From contig JAADFA010000045.1 of the NCBI GenBank assembly GCA_013153135.1, positions 1 to 22,778 of the forward strand: a DNA stretch of 22,778 nt, written 5' to 3'. The DNA comes from Chloroflexota bacterium. Its GTDB lineage: Bacteria > Chloroflexota > Anaerolineae > Anaerolineales > DRMV01. This document shows, piece after piece, positions 14,429 through 22,316 of this stretch. A program made the position numbers and the translations under genes. How positions within the stretch are numbered: position 1 is the stretch's first letter; the number at the start of each line of letters is the position of its first letter. The notes under the pieces were generated by a model. That model was not told the DNA's origin and made no database searches. It was given only the letters and a program-made list of their open reading frames with translations.

Positions 14429-15247
14429 TCAGGTGCGTCCACGTCGGTTGCGCCAGTGGGACCACAGGTCCTGGGCGGCGTAACGCAAAAAGCGCGGGAT
14501 CACGCGCAGGTATCGGGGCGCCAAACGTCGCGGTTCATGCATCATACGGAAGAACCATTCCATGCCCGTGGTGTGCATCCAGCGTGGCGCTTCGGGCACG
14601 CGGCCGCTGAGCATATCGAACGCGCCGCCTACGGGGATAAAGTAGCGCACCCGTCGGCTATAACGGGCCAGGCGCTCGGCCAAGTGGTCCTGTTTGGGCG
14701 AACTGATGCCCATCCACACAATATCCACCTCGAGCGCATCCATCTCCGCGGCCAAAGCGCGCACTTCGTCCTCAGTCATTGGGCGGAACGGAGGGCTGAA
14801 CGTCCCCACGATGGGGATAGGGCCCCAACGGGCCTGAGCTCGCGCGCGGAGCTGTTCGGCCACGCCGGGCAGCCCGCCGCAAAAATAATGGCGTACGGGC
14901 CGCGCGCGGCTCTCGGCTAAGAGTCGCGCCATCAGACTAGGCCCACGAACTTTTTCCATGCCCCGCGCGCCCTTCCATCGGCCGACCCACACCGCGGGCA
15001 TACCGTCGGGCAGGTTCATAAACGAACGGGCGAGGAGTGCGCGCACGTCCAGATCCTCTTGTGCGTAAACCAACAAGGGGATACTCACTGTCGCGAGGCG
15101 GCGAGGATACGGCCCATCGTCAGGTTCAAGGCTGGTGCGCAGCAAGTAATGCACCAGCTCGTCAAAGGTGCTCACGACAAAGGGAACCCCCAAGACCTCA
15201 ATCTCAGGAAAGGGGTGCCAGCGCTCACGTGTCATCGGAACGGCCAT
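14429..15247 (-). CDS. WecG/TagA/CpsF family glycosyltransferase
   Basis: A 272-residue GT26 enzyme. The family adds N-acetylmannosamine or a related sugar to undecaprenyl-linked intermediates for enterobacterial common antigen, teichoic acid or capsule. Seen: LPDGMPAVWVGRW (80-90), VRGPSLMARLL, YFCGG.PGV, VDIVWMGISSPKQD, VGGAFDMLSG, and the ending GMEWFFRMMHEPRRLAPRYL. All are marks of the family. Two starts are possible, 15247 and 15235; neither has a clear Shine-Dalgarno. A TAAGAT element lies 39 bases upstream on the minus strand. Being placed ahead of xpt-guaA is probably a matter of shared transcription and not of shared function. Acceptor is unknown. Confidence 0.9.
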   Translation of the reverse strand: MAVPMTRERWHPFPEIEVLGVPFVVSTFDELVHYLLRTSLEPDDGPYPRRLATVSIPLLVYAQEDLDVRALLARSFMNLPDGMPAVWVGRWKGARGMEKVRGPSLMARLLAESRARPVRHYFCGGLPGVAEQLRARAQARWGPIPIVGTFSPPFRPMTEDEVRALAAEMDALEVDIVWMGISSPKQDHLAERLARYSRRVRYFIPVGGAFDMLSGRVPEAPRWMHTTGMEWFFRMMHEPRRLAPRYLRVIPRFLRYAAQDLWSHWRNRRGRT

Positions 15248-15286
15248 ATCTCGAAACGGTGCCGGTATGCCCTCAACTTCGCGCCA

Positions 15287-15292
15287 ATCTTA
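15287..15292 (-). promoter_or_regulatory. Possible -10 element (TAAGAT) of the wecG-like gene
   Basis: The minus strand reads GCTAAGATTGG 39 bases before the ATG at 15247. No -35 box of quality is seen. It lies in the 162-base divergent gap shared with the flippase-like gene, whose own candidate (TACACT, plus strand) is at 15350-15355. Confidence 0.3.
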
Positions 15293-15349
15293 GCATGAAA
15301 GCAGGCCCCCGGGCAAATGCTGCCTCGCCCAGCGCAGGAGGATTTCGGA

Positions 15350-15355
15350 TACACT
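15350..15355 (+). promoter_or_regulatory. Possible -10 element (TACACT) of the flippase-like gene
   Basis: The plus strand reads GGATACACTTG 54 bases before the GTG start at 15410. Between them lies a 15-base palindrome (CCGGCAG, one base, CTGCCGG; 15372-15386), which could bind a regulator or fold in the leader. No good -35 box is seen. Confidence 0.3.
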
Positions 15356-15409
15356 TGAAAGCAACCCATTCCCGGCAGGCTGCCGGAGACAAAAAAAGAG
15401 GATAGTCAA

Positions 15410-16360
15410 GTGAATGCTCGTCGTTGGTTGTGGGTGCGCGCGGGGGTTTCCGTTGCCCTATTGGGGTGGTTGTTTCTTCGAGTGGATTGGGCCGTGGTTG
15501 CGGCGCAGGTACGTCGCGTGCCCGGGCCAGCGTTGTTGCTCGCGTGGCTGCTGTTCTGGGGCGCGTTCGCGCTGGCGAATGCCCGTTGGGCGCGCTTGGT
15601 CCGCGCGGGCGGCCTGGCCGTGCCCTGGTGGACGTTGTTCCGAATTAAGCTGGTGGGCTTTTTTTGGACCCAATTTCTTCCTTCAACAGTTGGTGGTGAT
15701 GGCTACCGCATCCTCGCGTTACGCGGCCAGGCTCCTAACGCAACCACGGTCGTAGTGTTGAGCGTGTTGCTTGACCGCGGCTATGGTTACCTCGCCTTGC
15801 TTCTAACCCACGATGTACTCTTTGTGCTCCTTTGGGCCTGGGGAAAGCCTTTGCCCTCGTGGGTGCAGGCAGCCTCCTGGGCGTTGGTAGGGCTCAGCGT
15901 GGTGGTGGTCGGCCTGGGATTGTGGATTTTGGCCGATAATAACCGCCTCGCGCGCGCATTGCGCAGATTGCGCGCCCCTACGGCCGCCGCGCGCTTGCGC
16001 ACCATACATCGCCAAGAAGCACTGCCTGCATTGCTGTTTTCATTTGCCTTTGTTGTTGTCGCGGGACTTACGCTGGCTGTATTGCTCTGGGCTTTAGGTG
16101 TGCAGGTCGATGGCTTAACTTTCTTCTACGCGTACACGTTCAGTCTGTTAGCCGCAACCCTCCCGATTTCGCTCAATGGCCTGGGTTTGCTCGAGGCCAG
16201 TATGCTCGCGATTTTGCACGGTCAAGGGTTGGACTTCAACGCCCTGGTGACCGCGCTGGGTCTTTGGCGCTTCGTGCAATGGAGCGCGGGCTTGCTTGGT
16301 GGCGTGGTAAGCCTGTTTGCTCGAACCGCGCGTAGCCGTGAAGTTAGCTCGCGGCGGTAG
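15410..16360 (+). CDS. Flippase-like membrane protein (lysylphosphatidylglycerol synthase TM / UPF0104 family)
   Basis: A 316-residue protein with about eight membrane helices, matching the membrane domain shared by MprF-type flippases and UPF0104 proteins. The family marks are visible: FLPSTVGGDGYR at 89-100, LLDRGYGYL around 120-128, a positively charged middle loop (about 178-205), and LPISLNGLGLLEASM near 260-275. No aminoacyl-transferase domain is attached, so it would move or handle lipids, possibly polyprenyl-linked sugars, and not lysinylate them. The start is GTG with AGAGGA 7-8 bases upstream; an ATG 4 bases later is out of frame. It precedes alr by 44 bases. Substrate is unknown. 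Confidence 0.85.
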   Translation: MNARRWLWVRAGVSVALLGWLFLRVDWAVVAAQVRRVPGPALLLAWLLFWGAFALANARWARLVRAGGLAVPWWTLFRIKLVGFFWTQFLPSTVGGDGYRILALRGQAPNATTVVVLSVLLDRGYGYLALLLTHDVLFVLLWAWGKPLPSWVQAASWALVGLSVVVVGLGLWILADNNRLARALRRLRAPTAAARLRTIHRQEALPALLFSFAFVVVAGLTLAVLLWALGVQVDGLTFFYAYTFSLLAATLPISLNGLGLLEASMLAILHGQGLDFNALVTALGLWRFVQWSAGLLGGVVSLFARTARSREVSSRR

Positions 16361-16365
16361 AGGAG

Positions 16366-16371
16366 TAGAAT
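16366..16371 (+). promoter_or_regulatory. Possible -10 element (TAGAAT) of alr
   Basis: AGTAGAATACG lies 33 bases before the alr ATG and just after the flippase stop. A TTAGCT box 16 bases upstream matches the -35 consensus at three positions. It would give alr its own promoter inside the plus-strand run. Confidence 0.3.
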
Positions 16372-16404
16372 ACGATAAAGGCCTTTTTGGTGAGGTGAAG
16401 CGCC

Positions 16405-17553
16405 ATGAGCGAGCCGTTATCCATTCCCGAAGGCGCAGTAACGTGGGCCGAGGTCAACTTGCCCGCGTATCGCGCGAACCTACGAGCGATACAGACGTTT
16501 GTTGGGCCGCGGGTCCAGATCTTCGCGGTAGTCAAGGCCAATGCCTATGGCCACGGTTTGGTCCCCATGGCCCGAGCCGCGTTGCAGGCGGGAGCACGCC
16601 GTTTGGTGGTCCACCGTTTGGACGAAGCGCTACAATTACGCGCGTCAGGCATTCAGGCGCCCATCCTGATTTTAGGCTATGTGCCTCTGGCCGCGGCGCG
16701 ATGGGTCGCGCAGCATCGTCTCACGCCTACAGTGATCACGCTTGAATTCCTCGAAGCCCTATCGGCCCATACCCCAGCCGATGCTGTGAGCGAGGTGCAT
16801 ATCAATGTGGATACCGGCATGGGGCGATATGGCCTTTTGCCCGACGAAGTGGTGCCCTTTTTGCGCGCGGCCGCGTCCATTCCCCGGGTACGGATTGAAG
16901 GCATTTACACGCATTTCGCCACCGCTGACGAAGCGGACCGCACCTACATGTTGCAGCAATGGCGTGTGTTTCAAGATGTGCTCACAGCCGCCGAGGCTGC
17001 GGGCGTACGCCCCCCTGTACGCCATGCATGCAATAGTGCAGCGATCTTCGCCCTACCTGAAGCCCATCTTGACGCAGTCCGTCCAGGTATCGCGACCTAT
17101 GGCCTGCGCCCCTCATTGGATTGGGAGACACCTATCGCGCTACAGCCAGTACTGACATGGAAAGCACGCGTGGCGCGGGTGCGCACCTTGCCCCCAGGAC
17201 ACGGGATTGGCTATGGACGCACCTATGTCACGTCCAAACCAACCACTGTCGCGCTGGTGCCGGTAGGCTACGGGGATGGGTACCACCGCATCCTATCCAA
17301 CAAAGGGCAGGTGTTGATCCACGGCCAGCGAGCCCCTGTGCTCGGTCGGGTGAGTATGGATCAGATCGTCGTGAATGTGAGTCACATCCCGAACGTGGCC
17401 CTGGAGGACGAGGTCGTGTTGTTGGGCCAACAGGGGGGCGAAGCCATTTCGGCCGAGGAGTTGGCTGCGTGGGCCCAGACCATCAATTACGAAGTGGTGA
17501 CCGCGATCCTGCCGCGCGTACCGCGGATTTATCTGGACGAGGCCGCGCCATGA
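16405..17553 (+). CDS. alr: Alanine racemase
   Basis: A 382-residue PLP enzyme that interconverts L- and D-alanine for peptidoglycan. The N-terminal barrel has the PLP lysine Lys44 in VVKANAYGHG and Arg141 in GMGRYG; the C-terminal domain has the second catalytic base Tyr270 in GIGYGRTY and SMDQIVVNV. The end, AWAQTINYEVVTAILPRVPRIY, is typical. GAGGTG precedes the ATG. A TAGAAT element at 16366-16371 may be a promoter within the gap after the flippase gene. Its stop overlaps the start of the next membrane protein (ATGA). Identity is secure. Confidence 0.96.
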   Translation: MSEPLSIPEGAVTWAEVNLPAYRANLRAIQTFVGPRVQIFAVVKANAYGHGLVPMARAALQAGARRLVVHRLDEALQLRASGIQAPILILGYVPLAAARWVAQHRLTPTVITLEFLEALSAHTPADAVSEVHINVDTGMGRYGLLPDEVVPFLRAAASIPRVRIEGIYTHFATADEADRTYMLQQWRVFQDVLTAAEAAGVRPPVRHACNSAAIFALPEAHLDAVRPGIATYGLRPSLDWETPIALQPVLTWKARVARVRTLPPGHGIGYGRTYVTSKPTTVALVPVGYGDGYHRILSNKGQVLIHGQRAPVLGRVSMDQIVVNVSHIPNVALEDEVVLLGQQGGEAISAEELAAWAQTINYEVVTAILPRVPRIYLDEAAP

Positions 17554-17933
17554 GCTCACGTGCACGAACGCCGCGGCCCACGATTCCCTGGCTCGCGAGC
17601 GTGCTGCTCATGGGGATCGGTCTCGCTTTAGGCGGATATGTGGTCTGGCGTTTATATCCGACCCTTCCTGCCCGTTGGCTCCTGTTTTGGGCCTTAGCCT
17701 TGTTCAGTATGGGTGCGGCCCTGCCGTGGCTCGCGCTGTTCCACCATCGCTGGCGACCTGAACGTCCACCCTCGGCTCGTACTTTATTCCGCGAGAGCTT
17801 TCTCGTCGCGTTCTTTGTGCTGTTGTGGGCTTGGTTGCAAATGGGGCGCCTGGCATCACCAGGCCTCATGGTGATTTTGGCCGCGTTGTTGCTGCTCATT
17901 GAGCTATTGCTGTTGGCCCGATACGGGGCATAA
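17550..17933 (+). CDS. Small four-helix membrane protein of unknown function
   Basis: A 127-residue protein with four likely membrane helices at about 13-35, 41-65, 83-99 and 102-123, joined by short loops. The Arg-rich N-terminus (MSSRARTPRP) and the HHRWRPERPPSAR loop should face the cytoplasm. The pattern RWLLFWALALFSMGAALP followed by RTLFRESF..AFFVLLWAWLQMGR and a final helix ending in ELLLLARYGA reminds me of unnamed short membrane proteins in Chloroflexota genomes; this is from memory. The ATG overlaps the alr stop, so translation is coupled to alr. I cannot assign a function. Confidence 0.75.
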   Translation: MSSRARTPRPTIPWLASVLLMGIGLALGGYVVWRLYPTLPARWLLFWALALFSMGAALPWLALFHHRWRPERPPSARTLFRESFLVAFFVLLWAWLQMGRLASPGLMVILAALLLLIELLLLARYGA

Positions 17934-18053
17934 ACATACGCGGCAGCATGGAAGGCTCCCTACCAGCCCATGGCTTGAGATCTCGCAGAACACGCCTAGT
18001 GCGGAAACGAATACGCCGCACGCGCGTACCCAATGCCTATGATAGTCGTGACC

Positions 18054-18083
18054 TTGCCCCAGGCCAAGCCCTTGGGGTATGAT
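18054..18083 (+). promoter_or_regulatory. Sigma-70-like promoter of folD
   Basis: TTGCCC (18054-18059) and TATGAT (18078-18083) are separated by 18 bases and end 31 bases before the folD ATG. The spacer and both boxes contain a small inverted repeat (CCCCA and TGGGG), which could form a hairpin or be an operator. This is the only promoter in the window with both boxes at normal spacing. Confidence 0.5.
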
Positions 18084-18114
18084 GGGAACGAACATTGGAC
18101 TTCGGAGGAGATCT

Positions 18115-19002
18115 ATGACCGCGAAGATTATCGACGGCAAAGCCATTGCGGCCCGTATTCGAGAAGAGATCAAACGCAAAGTTGACGAGCGCGTGGCCAA
18201 GGGTTTGCCGCGGCCCGGGCTCGCGACCGTGCTGGTCGGTGACAATCCGGCCTCGCAAACGTACGTGCGCATGAAGCAAAAGGCCTGCGAAGAAGTGGGC
18301 ATTGAGTCCTTTGGCTACCACTTGCCTAAGGATGCATCCCAAGAAGAGGTTGAAGCCTTGGTTGAGCGCCTCAACGCGGACCCCAAAGTGCACGGCATCT
18401 TGGTTCAACTTCCCCTGCCCAAGCATTTGGATGAAGAGCGCATTTTGAGCAAAATCAGCATCGAGAAGGACGTGGACGGTTTCCATCCCATCAATATCGG
18501 TCGATTAGCACAAAAAGGGCGGGAACCCCTCTTTGTGCCGTGCACGCCCGCGGGTGTAATGGTGCTGTTGAAAGAGGCCGGTGTCAACCTGGAGGGCGCC
18601 AACGCGGTGGTGTTAGGCCGTTCCAACATCGTGGGAATGCCCATGGCCTTGCTCTTAGTGCGAGCCAACGCGACGGTGACCATCTGCCACTCGCGCACCA
18701 AGGATATTCCCGCGCACACCCGGCAGGCGGATGTGGTCATCGCAGCCGTCGGGCGCCCGCGCATGGTCAAGGCCGATTGGATCAAGCCCGGTGCTGTGGT
18801 CATCGATGTGGGCGTGAACCGGGTCGATGACCCGACCGCAAAGAAGGGCTATCGCTTGGTGGGCGACGTGGATTTTGATGAGGTCAAAGAGGTCGCGGGG
18901 GCGATCACACCCGTGCCCGGCGGCGTGGGTCCCATGACCATCGCCATGCTGCTGCAAAATACCCTGCGAGCCGCGGAGCTGGCAGATCAAAAACGCAGGT
19001 AA
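18115..19002 (+). CDS. folD: FolD, methylenetetrahydrofolate dehydrogenase/cyclohydrolase
   Basis: A 295-residue bifunctional enzyme that turns 5,10-methylene-THF into 10-formyl-THF through methenyl-THF, with NADP. Seen: YVRMKQKAC with the catalytic Lys54, VQLPLP near 98-102, KDVDGFHP with Asp121, PCTPAGVM, the nucleotide-binding GRSNIVGMP, HSRTKD, and the ending TPVPGGVGPMT. The ATG at 18115 has GGAGGAG upstream; an upstream ATG at 18079 lies inside the -10 box and is rejected. It is separated from the preceding gene by 181 bases and ends 25 bases before a terminator hairpin, so it is a single-gene unit. Its product feeds purine synthesis. Confidence 0.97.
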   Translation: MTAKIIDGKAIAARIREEIKRKVDERVAKGLPRPGLATVLVGDNPASQTYVRMKQKACEEVGIESFGYHLPKDASQEEVEALVERLNADPKVHGILVQLPLPKHLDEERILSKISIEKDVDGFHPINIGRLAQKGREPLFVPCTPAGVMVLLKEAGVNLEGANAVVLGRSNIVGMPMALLLVRANATVTICHSRTKDIPAHTRQADVVIAAVGRPRMVKADWIKPGAVVIDVGVNRVDDPTAKKGYRLVGDVDFDEVKEVAGAITPVPGGVGPMTIAMLLQNTLRAAELADQKRR

Positions 19003-19026
19003 TGTCGCCAGCAAGGGCTCTGAATG

Positions 19027-19064
19027 GCGGGCGCCTCAGGTGGGGCGCCCGCTGGCTTTATTTA
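19027..19064 (+). terminator. Intrinsic terminator of folD
   Basis: A 9-base-pair GC stem (GCGGGCGCC and GGCGCCCGC, loop of 8) is followed by TGGCTTTATTTAC. It begins 25 bases after the folD stop. The stem also covers the last codons and stop of the converging glycosyltransferase gene (stop at 19036-19038), whose strand has no T-run here, so it works mainly for folD. Confidence 0.75.
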
Positions 19065-20013
19065 CATCCTCGTTATACCGGATAGGCGCGACGTCACGAC
19101 GGGGTGGCTGAGGGTGGTCCTTCCACCGACGGGGATAGTAGAACGTCTGCCGCAGCTGCGCGGTTAGGGGTTGATGAGCCAGTCGGTAGCCTTGATAGGT
19201 ACCCCAAAACTGCCAAAAGCGAAAACGGACGACATCCCACCATACCCGCCGCCAAACGCCCTGGCGCCGCGCGTGCCACCAGTCACTCAGAACGTTGGAG
19301 GAAAAGAGCCGCGCGAAATCCAACAGGCTGAAACGAGCTTCCGGGTAAATGCGCTTAAAAGCCATGGCCTCGCGGCGGTATCGGTTGTAGATCTGGCGAA
19401 AGTTCTCATCGTGCACGTGGATAACCTCAGCCTCGGGCACGTAGACCACACGGTAACCTTGTTCCATGGCCCATTTGGCCCAGGCCAAATCCTCAAGGCC
19501 GGGTAGGGTCTCATCGTAAGGGTGCTGTTCCCACAGTGCGCGGCGGATGGCCGCGTTCGCGTTGTTGCAAAAGGGGTGATCCTGCACACGCGGCCCGGTC
19601 CCATCTGGGAACCAGGTAGCAAAAATCTGGTGCTCGGAGAACTTCGTGGTCGCGGCCCCCCGTTGCTTACCATATGTGACCGCGACGCGCGGATCGGCAA
19701 AAGGCGCAATTAGACGCTCCAACCAGTCCGGATATACCGGGTATACATGTGCGCTCGCGTTTACGATAAACGGCGCGGTCGCGTGCTGAATACCCAAATT
19801 CAACGCGCGGCCGAAGGTGAAATCCTCAGGCGCGATGTGCACCACGCGGACGGGGTAACGCCGCGCGATGGCCACCGTCGCGTCCGTTGACCCGCTGTCA
19901 ACCAGGATGATCTCTGGCTGCACAGTTTGGTGCAGGATGCCTTCGAGCAAACGGCCAATATGCCGTTCTTCATTGTATGCACGAATGATGACCGAACAAC
20001 ACGGCTCTGTCAT
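19036..20013 (-). CDS. Family 2 glycosyltransferase, rhamnosyltransferase-like
   Basis: A 325-residue cytoplasmic or membrane-associated GT-A enzyme. Seen: SVIIRAYNEERHIGRLLEGI, ILVDSGSTDATV near 36-47, FTFGRALNLGIQHA, the acceptor-side NASAHVYP at 85-92, and LEDLAWAKWAMEQGYRVVYVPEAEVIH.H with the catalytic ED. This layout is usual for transferases that build surface polysaccharides with rhamnose or similar sugars. The ATG at 20013 has GAGG and AAGG upstream; a TTG start at 20040 is possible but would overlap the previous gene. It lies 20 bases after the sulfotransferase gene, which suggests that the two modify the same glycan. Its sugar is unknown. Confidence 0.88.
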   Translation of the reverse strand: MTEPCCSVIIRAYNEERHIGRLLEGILHQTVQPEIILVDSGSTDATVAIARRYPVRVVHIAPEDFTFGRALNLGIQHATAPFIVNASAHVYPVYPDWLERLIAPFADPRVAVTYGKQRGAATTKFSEHQIFATWFPDGTGPRVQDHPFCNNANAAIRRALWEQHPYDETLPGLEDLAWAKWAMEQGYRVVYVPEAEVIHVHDENFRQIYNRYRREAMAFKRIYPEARFSLLDFARLFSSNVLSDWWHARRQGVWRRVWWDVVRFRFWQFWGTYQGYRLAHQPLTAQLRQTFYYPRRWKDHPQPPRRDVAPIRYNEDVNKASGRPT

Positions 20014-20033
20014 GGCCCTTGCCTCGCGCCGGG

Positions 20034-20939
20034 TTACCAATCTAAATCAGTTTCGTAGCCCAATTCAATGAGCAAATCCCCCGCGACACGTTTGAACAAG
20101 TCCTTAATCTCTGGAGTGAAGTACTCCCGCCAGTTGCCCGGTTGCCCACGTCGAAACGTGCCCGACTTATGCGGTTGGATCGCGGCTTGGAGCCGAGTCA
20201 GAGCTTCGTCCTCGGAGACGGCCAACGGCCACGAGCCTCGGGCGCGCACGTAATCCAAAATGGTCTTGAGCGCTGCCCGCGGGCGCAAACGCAAGTCTTC
20301 GAATCGCACCACCAACACGCCGGGTTGATGCAGCCAACCCATATAGCTCTTGTAGCGTCCCCGGATGTCTTGAAACCACAAATCGCCAACCCGATGCCCC
20401 GCGATAACAATGCGCAAACGTTCCTCTAGGCTGGTCGCGACCGTGTTGAAATACTCGTGCCAGTCATGATAAGGCTGCATATCTGCAATATAAAACACAT
20501 GCGACACCGCGAGATCGCGTGGGTCCCGCAGGATGTGAATGGTCGCCCAACCGGGGCTGGAGAGCCAGGAAAGATAGGGCTCACGGCCAGGCAGGTAGCC
20601 GTACGCGATATCCCCGTTGCGCAGGCGACGCAAGTTCTTCTGAATGGCCGCGGGGGGCAGCTTGCGATTATCCTCGTACCGATTCACCGGTGGCATTCCG
20701 GGGTCGACAAAAGGCCCGATGGCCGTGAAGCCCAGCAGCACCTGGTGCAAAAGATGTGAGCCAGCTTTGGTTTGTGCGTTGCCAAAGAGGCGCGGCGCGG
20801 CCGCGAGGGCCTGCACACCATAACGGCGAGCCACACGCCAGCGCCGCCAGCGCCAGCGCAGCAGCTTCAATGCGCGACGCACATGTGCTTCCACAGGCGA
20901 CATACGACGAGGTTTGGACACCGAGGGCTTTCCTCCCAT
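20034..20939 (-). CDS. Sulfotransferase-domain protein
   Basis: A 301-residue PAPS-dependent sulfotransferase-like protein. Seen: a very basic N-terminus (10-39, rich in Arg and Trp), the 5'-phosphosulfate loop as TKAGSHLL at 57-64, the 3'-phosphate motif LRDPRDLAVS at 137-146, and RRGQPGNWREYFTPE at 263-277, equivalent to KGxxGxWK. The segment where related enzymes carry the catalytic histidine (GHLP) reads GYLP at 114-117, so the usual base may be replaced by tyrosine. Start: the ATG at 20939 directly follows the previous stop (TAGATG); a GTG at 20921 behind GGGAGG is an alternative. The neighbouring glycosyltransferase suggests a sulfated glycan or glycolipid. Fold is firm, activity is not. 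Confidence 0.85.
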   Translation of the reverse strand: MGGKPSVSKPRRMSPVEAHVRRALKLLRWRWRRWRVARRYGVQALAAAPRLFGNAQTKAGSHLLHQVLLGFTAIGPFVDPGMPPVNRYEDNRKLPPAAIQKNLRRLRNGDIAYGYLPGREPYLSWLSSPGWATIHILRDPRDLAVSHVFYIADMQPYHDWHEYFNTVATSLEERLRIVIAGHRVGDLWFQDIRGRYKSYMGWLHQPGVLVVRFEDLRLRPRAALKTILDYVRARGSWPLAVSEDEALTRLQAAIQPHKSGTFRRGQPGNWREYFTPEIKDLFKRVAGDLLIELGYETDLDW

Positions 20940-22310
20940 CTAGCCATCCGGCCCATTGGACGGGGTTGGGGTTGGGGCAGGGATGGTTGCGGTGGCTGTC
21001 GGTGTGGGTTCAGGGCCGAGGGCTTGTTGGGCCAATGGGATCGCGTCTAAGGGAGTTGTTTGGCCTTCAAGTACACTTTGCCCTGCCAGACTCAACGCGT
21101 GGCCTAAAGGAAAGAGAAGATCCATGCGCGGGAACGGAGCCGCGCGCTCCAAATAGGTTTCGTCCGAAGAGGATGTGCCTAAGCCCGTGGCAGGCGGCTG
21201 CGCGGGCCAAAGACCTAATTGCCCCAGCCACATAGCCAGCCAGTCCGTCCGGCTCATTTGCTCAATCCAACGGATCGCCTGTGCGCGCCGTTGCGCGTCG
21301 CGCGTAAGAATTACCCAAAGGTACACTCGAGCCAAAGGAACAGCCTCGCCTTCTAGGCCAGGGAGCGGAGCCCAGGCGCTGTTGGGCTCGCGACGGGGAT
21401 AACGGCTCCATGTGATCTGCATAGCCTCGGGCCGTGCACGCCACAGCGCGGCGAAATCGAGCCACGTGCGTGCGTCGGCCATGAGGCTCCCTTGCCATTG
21501 GGCTTGCACGAGGAACTCGAGCATGCGTCGTAGCGCTTCGGGGTCGAGGCTGGGCGCGTTGCCAGGTTGGGGATGCCACGTGCCACCTGCCGCGCTGTAG
21601 AGCGCGAGGTAGCCCCAGCCATAGGGGTCACGCGCGGGGAAGACCCAAGGCATATCCGTACGCAACCACTCGGCCCAGTTGGCTGGAGGCGTTGGCTTGC
21701 TTCCTTCAGGCCAAGCCAACACCAAGGTCTCGCCCCCCATAGGTACGCCATAGGCAACACCACGTATGTGCGCGGCGCGTCGAGCATATGCATACCATTC
21801 ATTTTGCGCGTGCACTCGTTGCGCCAGGGTGTCCGGTAAGGGGGGAAGGTCGGCCTTGACGACCAAGGCTTCGAGCAGATCGTGAGGAATAAGCGCGACG
21901 TCGGGGATTGTGGCCGGCGCGGCCAGCTGGGCTGGGAGTAAGATCGTGAGGATGCCGCCAGGGCCATAGATCCCGCGGCGACGAAGTTCCACTTGCAAAC
22001 CCGTGGTCGCGGCGAACGCGCGCGCTTGACCTTGCAAGCTCGACCAAGCCGGATCGGCTTCAGCAAACAGCGGCGCGGGAACCCAAACCCGCAGATCTTG
22101 CGGCGGTGTGGGGGTTGGCGTCGCGGTAGGCGGCAGGGGGCTCGGCGTGGCCGTCGGGGGCGGTTCCACGCGCGGCTGTGCCAGGCAGGCACTTAGCCAC
22201 CATGCGAGCAACCCGACCCACAACACCCCTAACAACCCACGCCTTCGAGCGCGGGCTCGTGAGGCAGTTCGAGCACATCCGGGCGAGAACGAAAGGCTTT
22301 GGGATACCAT
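20940..22310 (-). CDS. Extracellular solute-binding lipoprotein (ABC type) with Pro/Thr linkers
   Basis: A 456-residue exported lipoprotein. An Arg-rich n-region (18-25), a hydrophobic stretch (26-39) and lipobox LSAC with Cys42 give membrane anchoring. A Pro/Thr repeat (50-70) forms a linker. The body resembles family 1 solute-binding proteins: IPDVALIPHDLLEALV, YGVPMGGETLVLAWP, WAEWLRTDMP, DPYGWGYLALYSAAGGTW, and RAQAIRWIEQMSRTDW near the end. A second Pro/Thr tract (about 435-451) closes the protein. No permease or ATPase gene is visible, so it may work with a distant transporter or act in sensing or binding only. It starts 6 bases after the M42-like gene, with no clear ribosome site. Ligand is unknown. 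Confidence 0.82.
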   Translation of the reverse strand: MVSQSLSFSPGCARTASRARARRRGLLGVLWVGLLAWWLSACLAQPRVEPPPTATPSPLPPTATPTPTPPQDLRVWVPAPLFAEADPAWSSLQGQARAFAATTGLQVELRRRGIYGPGGILTILLPAQLAAPATIPDVALIPHDLLEALVVKADLPPLPDTLAQRVHAQNEWYAYARRAAHIRGVAYGVPMGGETLVLAWPEGSKPTPPANWAEWLRTDMPWVFPARDPYGWGYLALYSAAGGTWHPQPGNAPSLDPEALRRMLEFLVQAQWQGSLMADARTWLDFAALWRARPEAMQITWSRYPRREPNSAWAPLPGLEGEAVPLARVYLWVILTRDAQRRAQAIRWIEQMSRTDWLAMWLGQLGLWPAQPPATGLGTSSSDETYLERAAPFPRMDLLFPLGHALSLAGQSVLEGQTTPLDAIPLAQQALGPEPTPTATATIPAPTPTPSNGPDG

Positions 22311-22316
22311 GGGCCG

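Noticed and set aside
17121..17549. Long N-terminal extension of the small membrane protein
   Set aside because: It would run inside alr in another frame; the ATG overlapping the alr stop is a normal coupled start.
17934..18053. tRNA or small RNA gene before folD
   Set aside because: No T-loop or acceptor-stem pattern; the only pairing is a weak 6-base stem (GTGCGG 17999-18004, CCGCAC 18016-18021).
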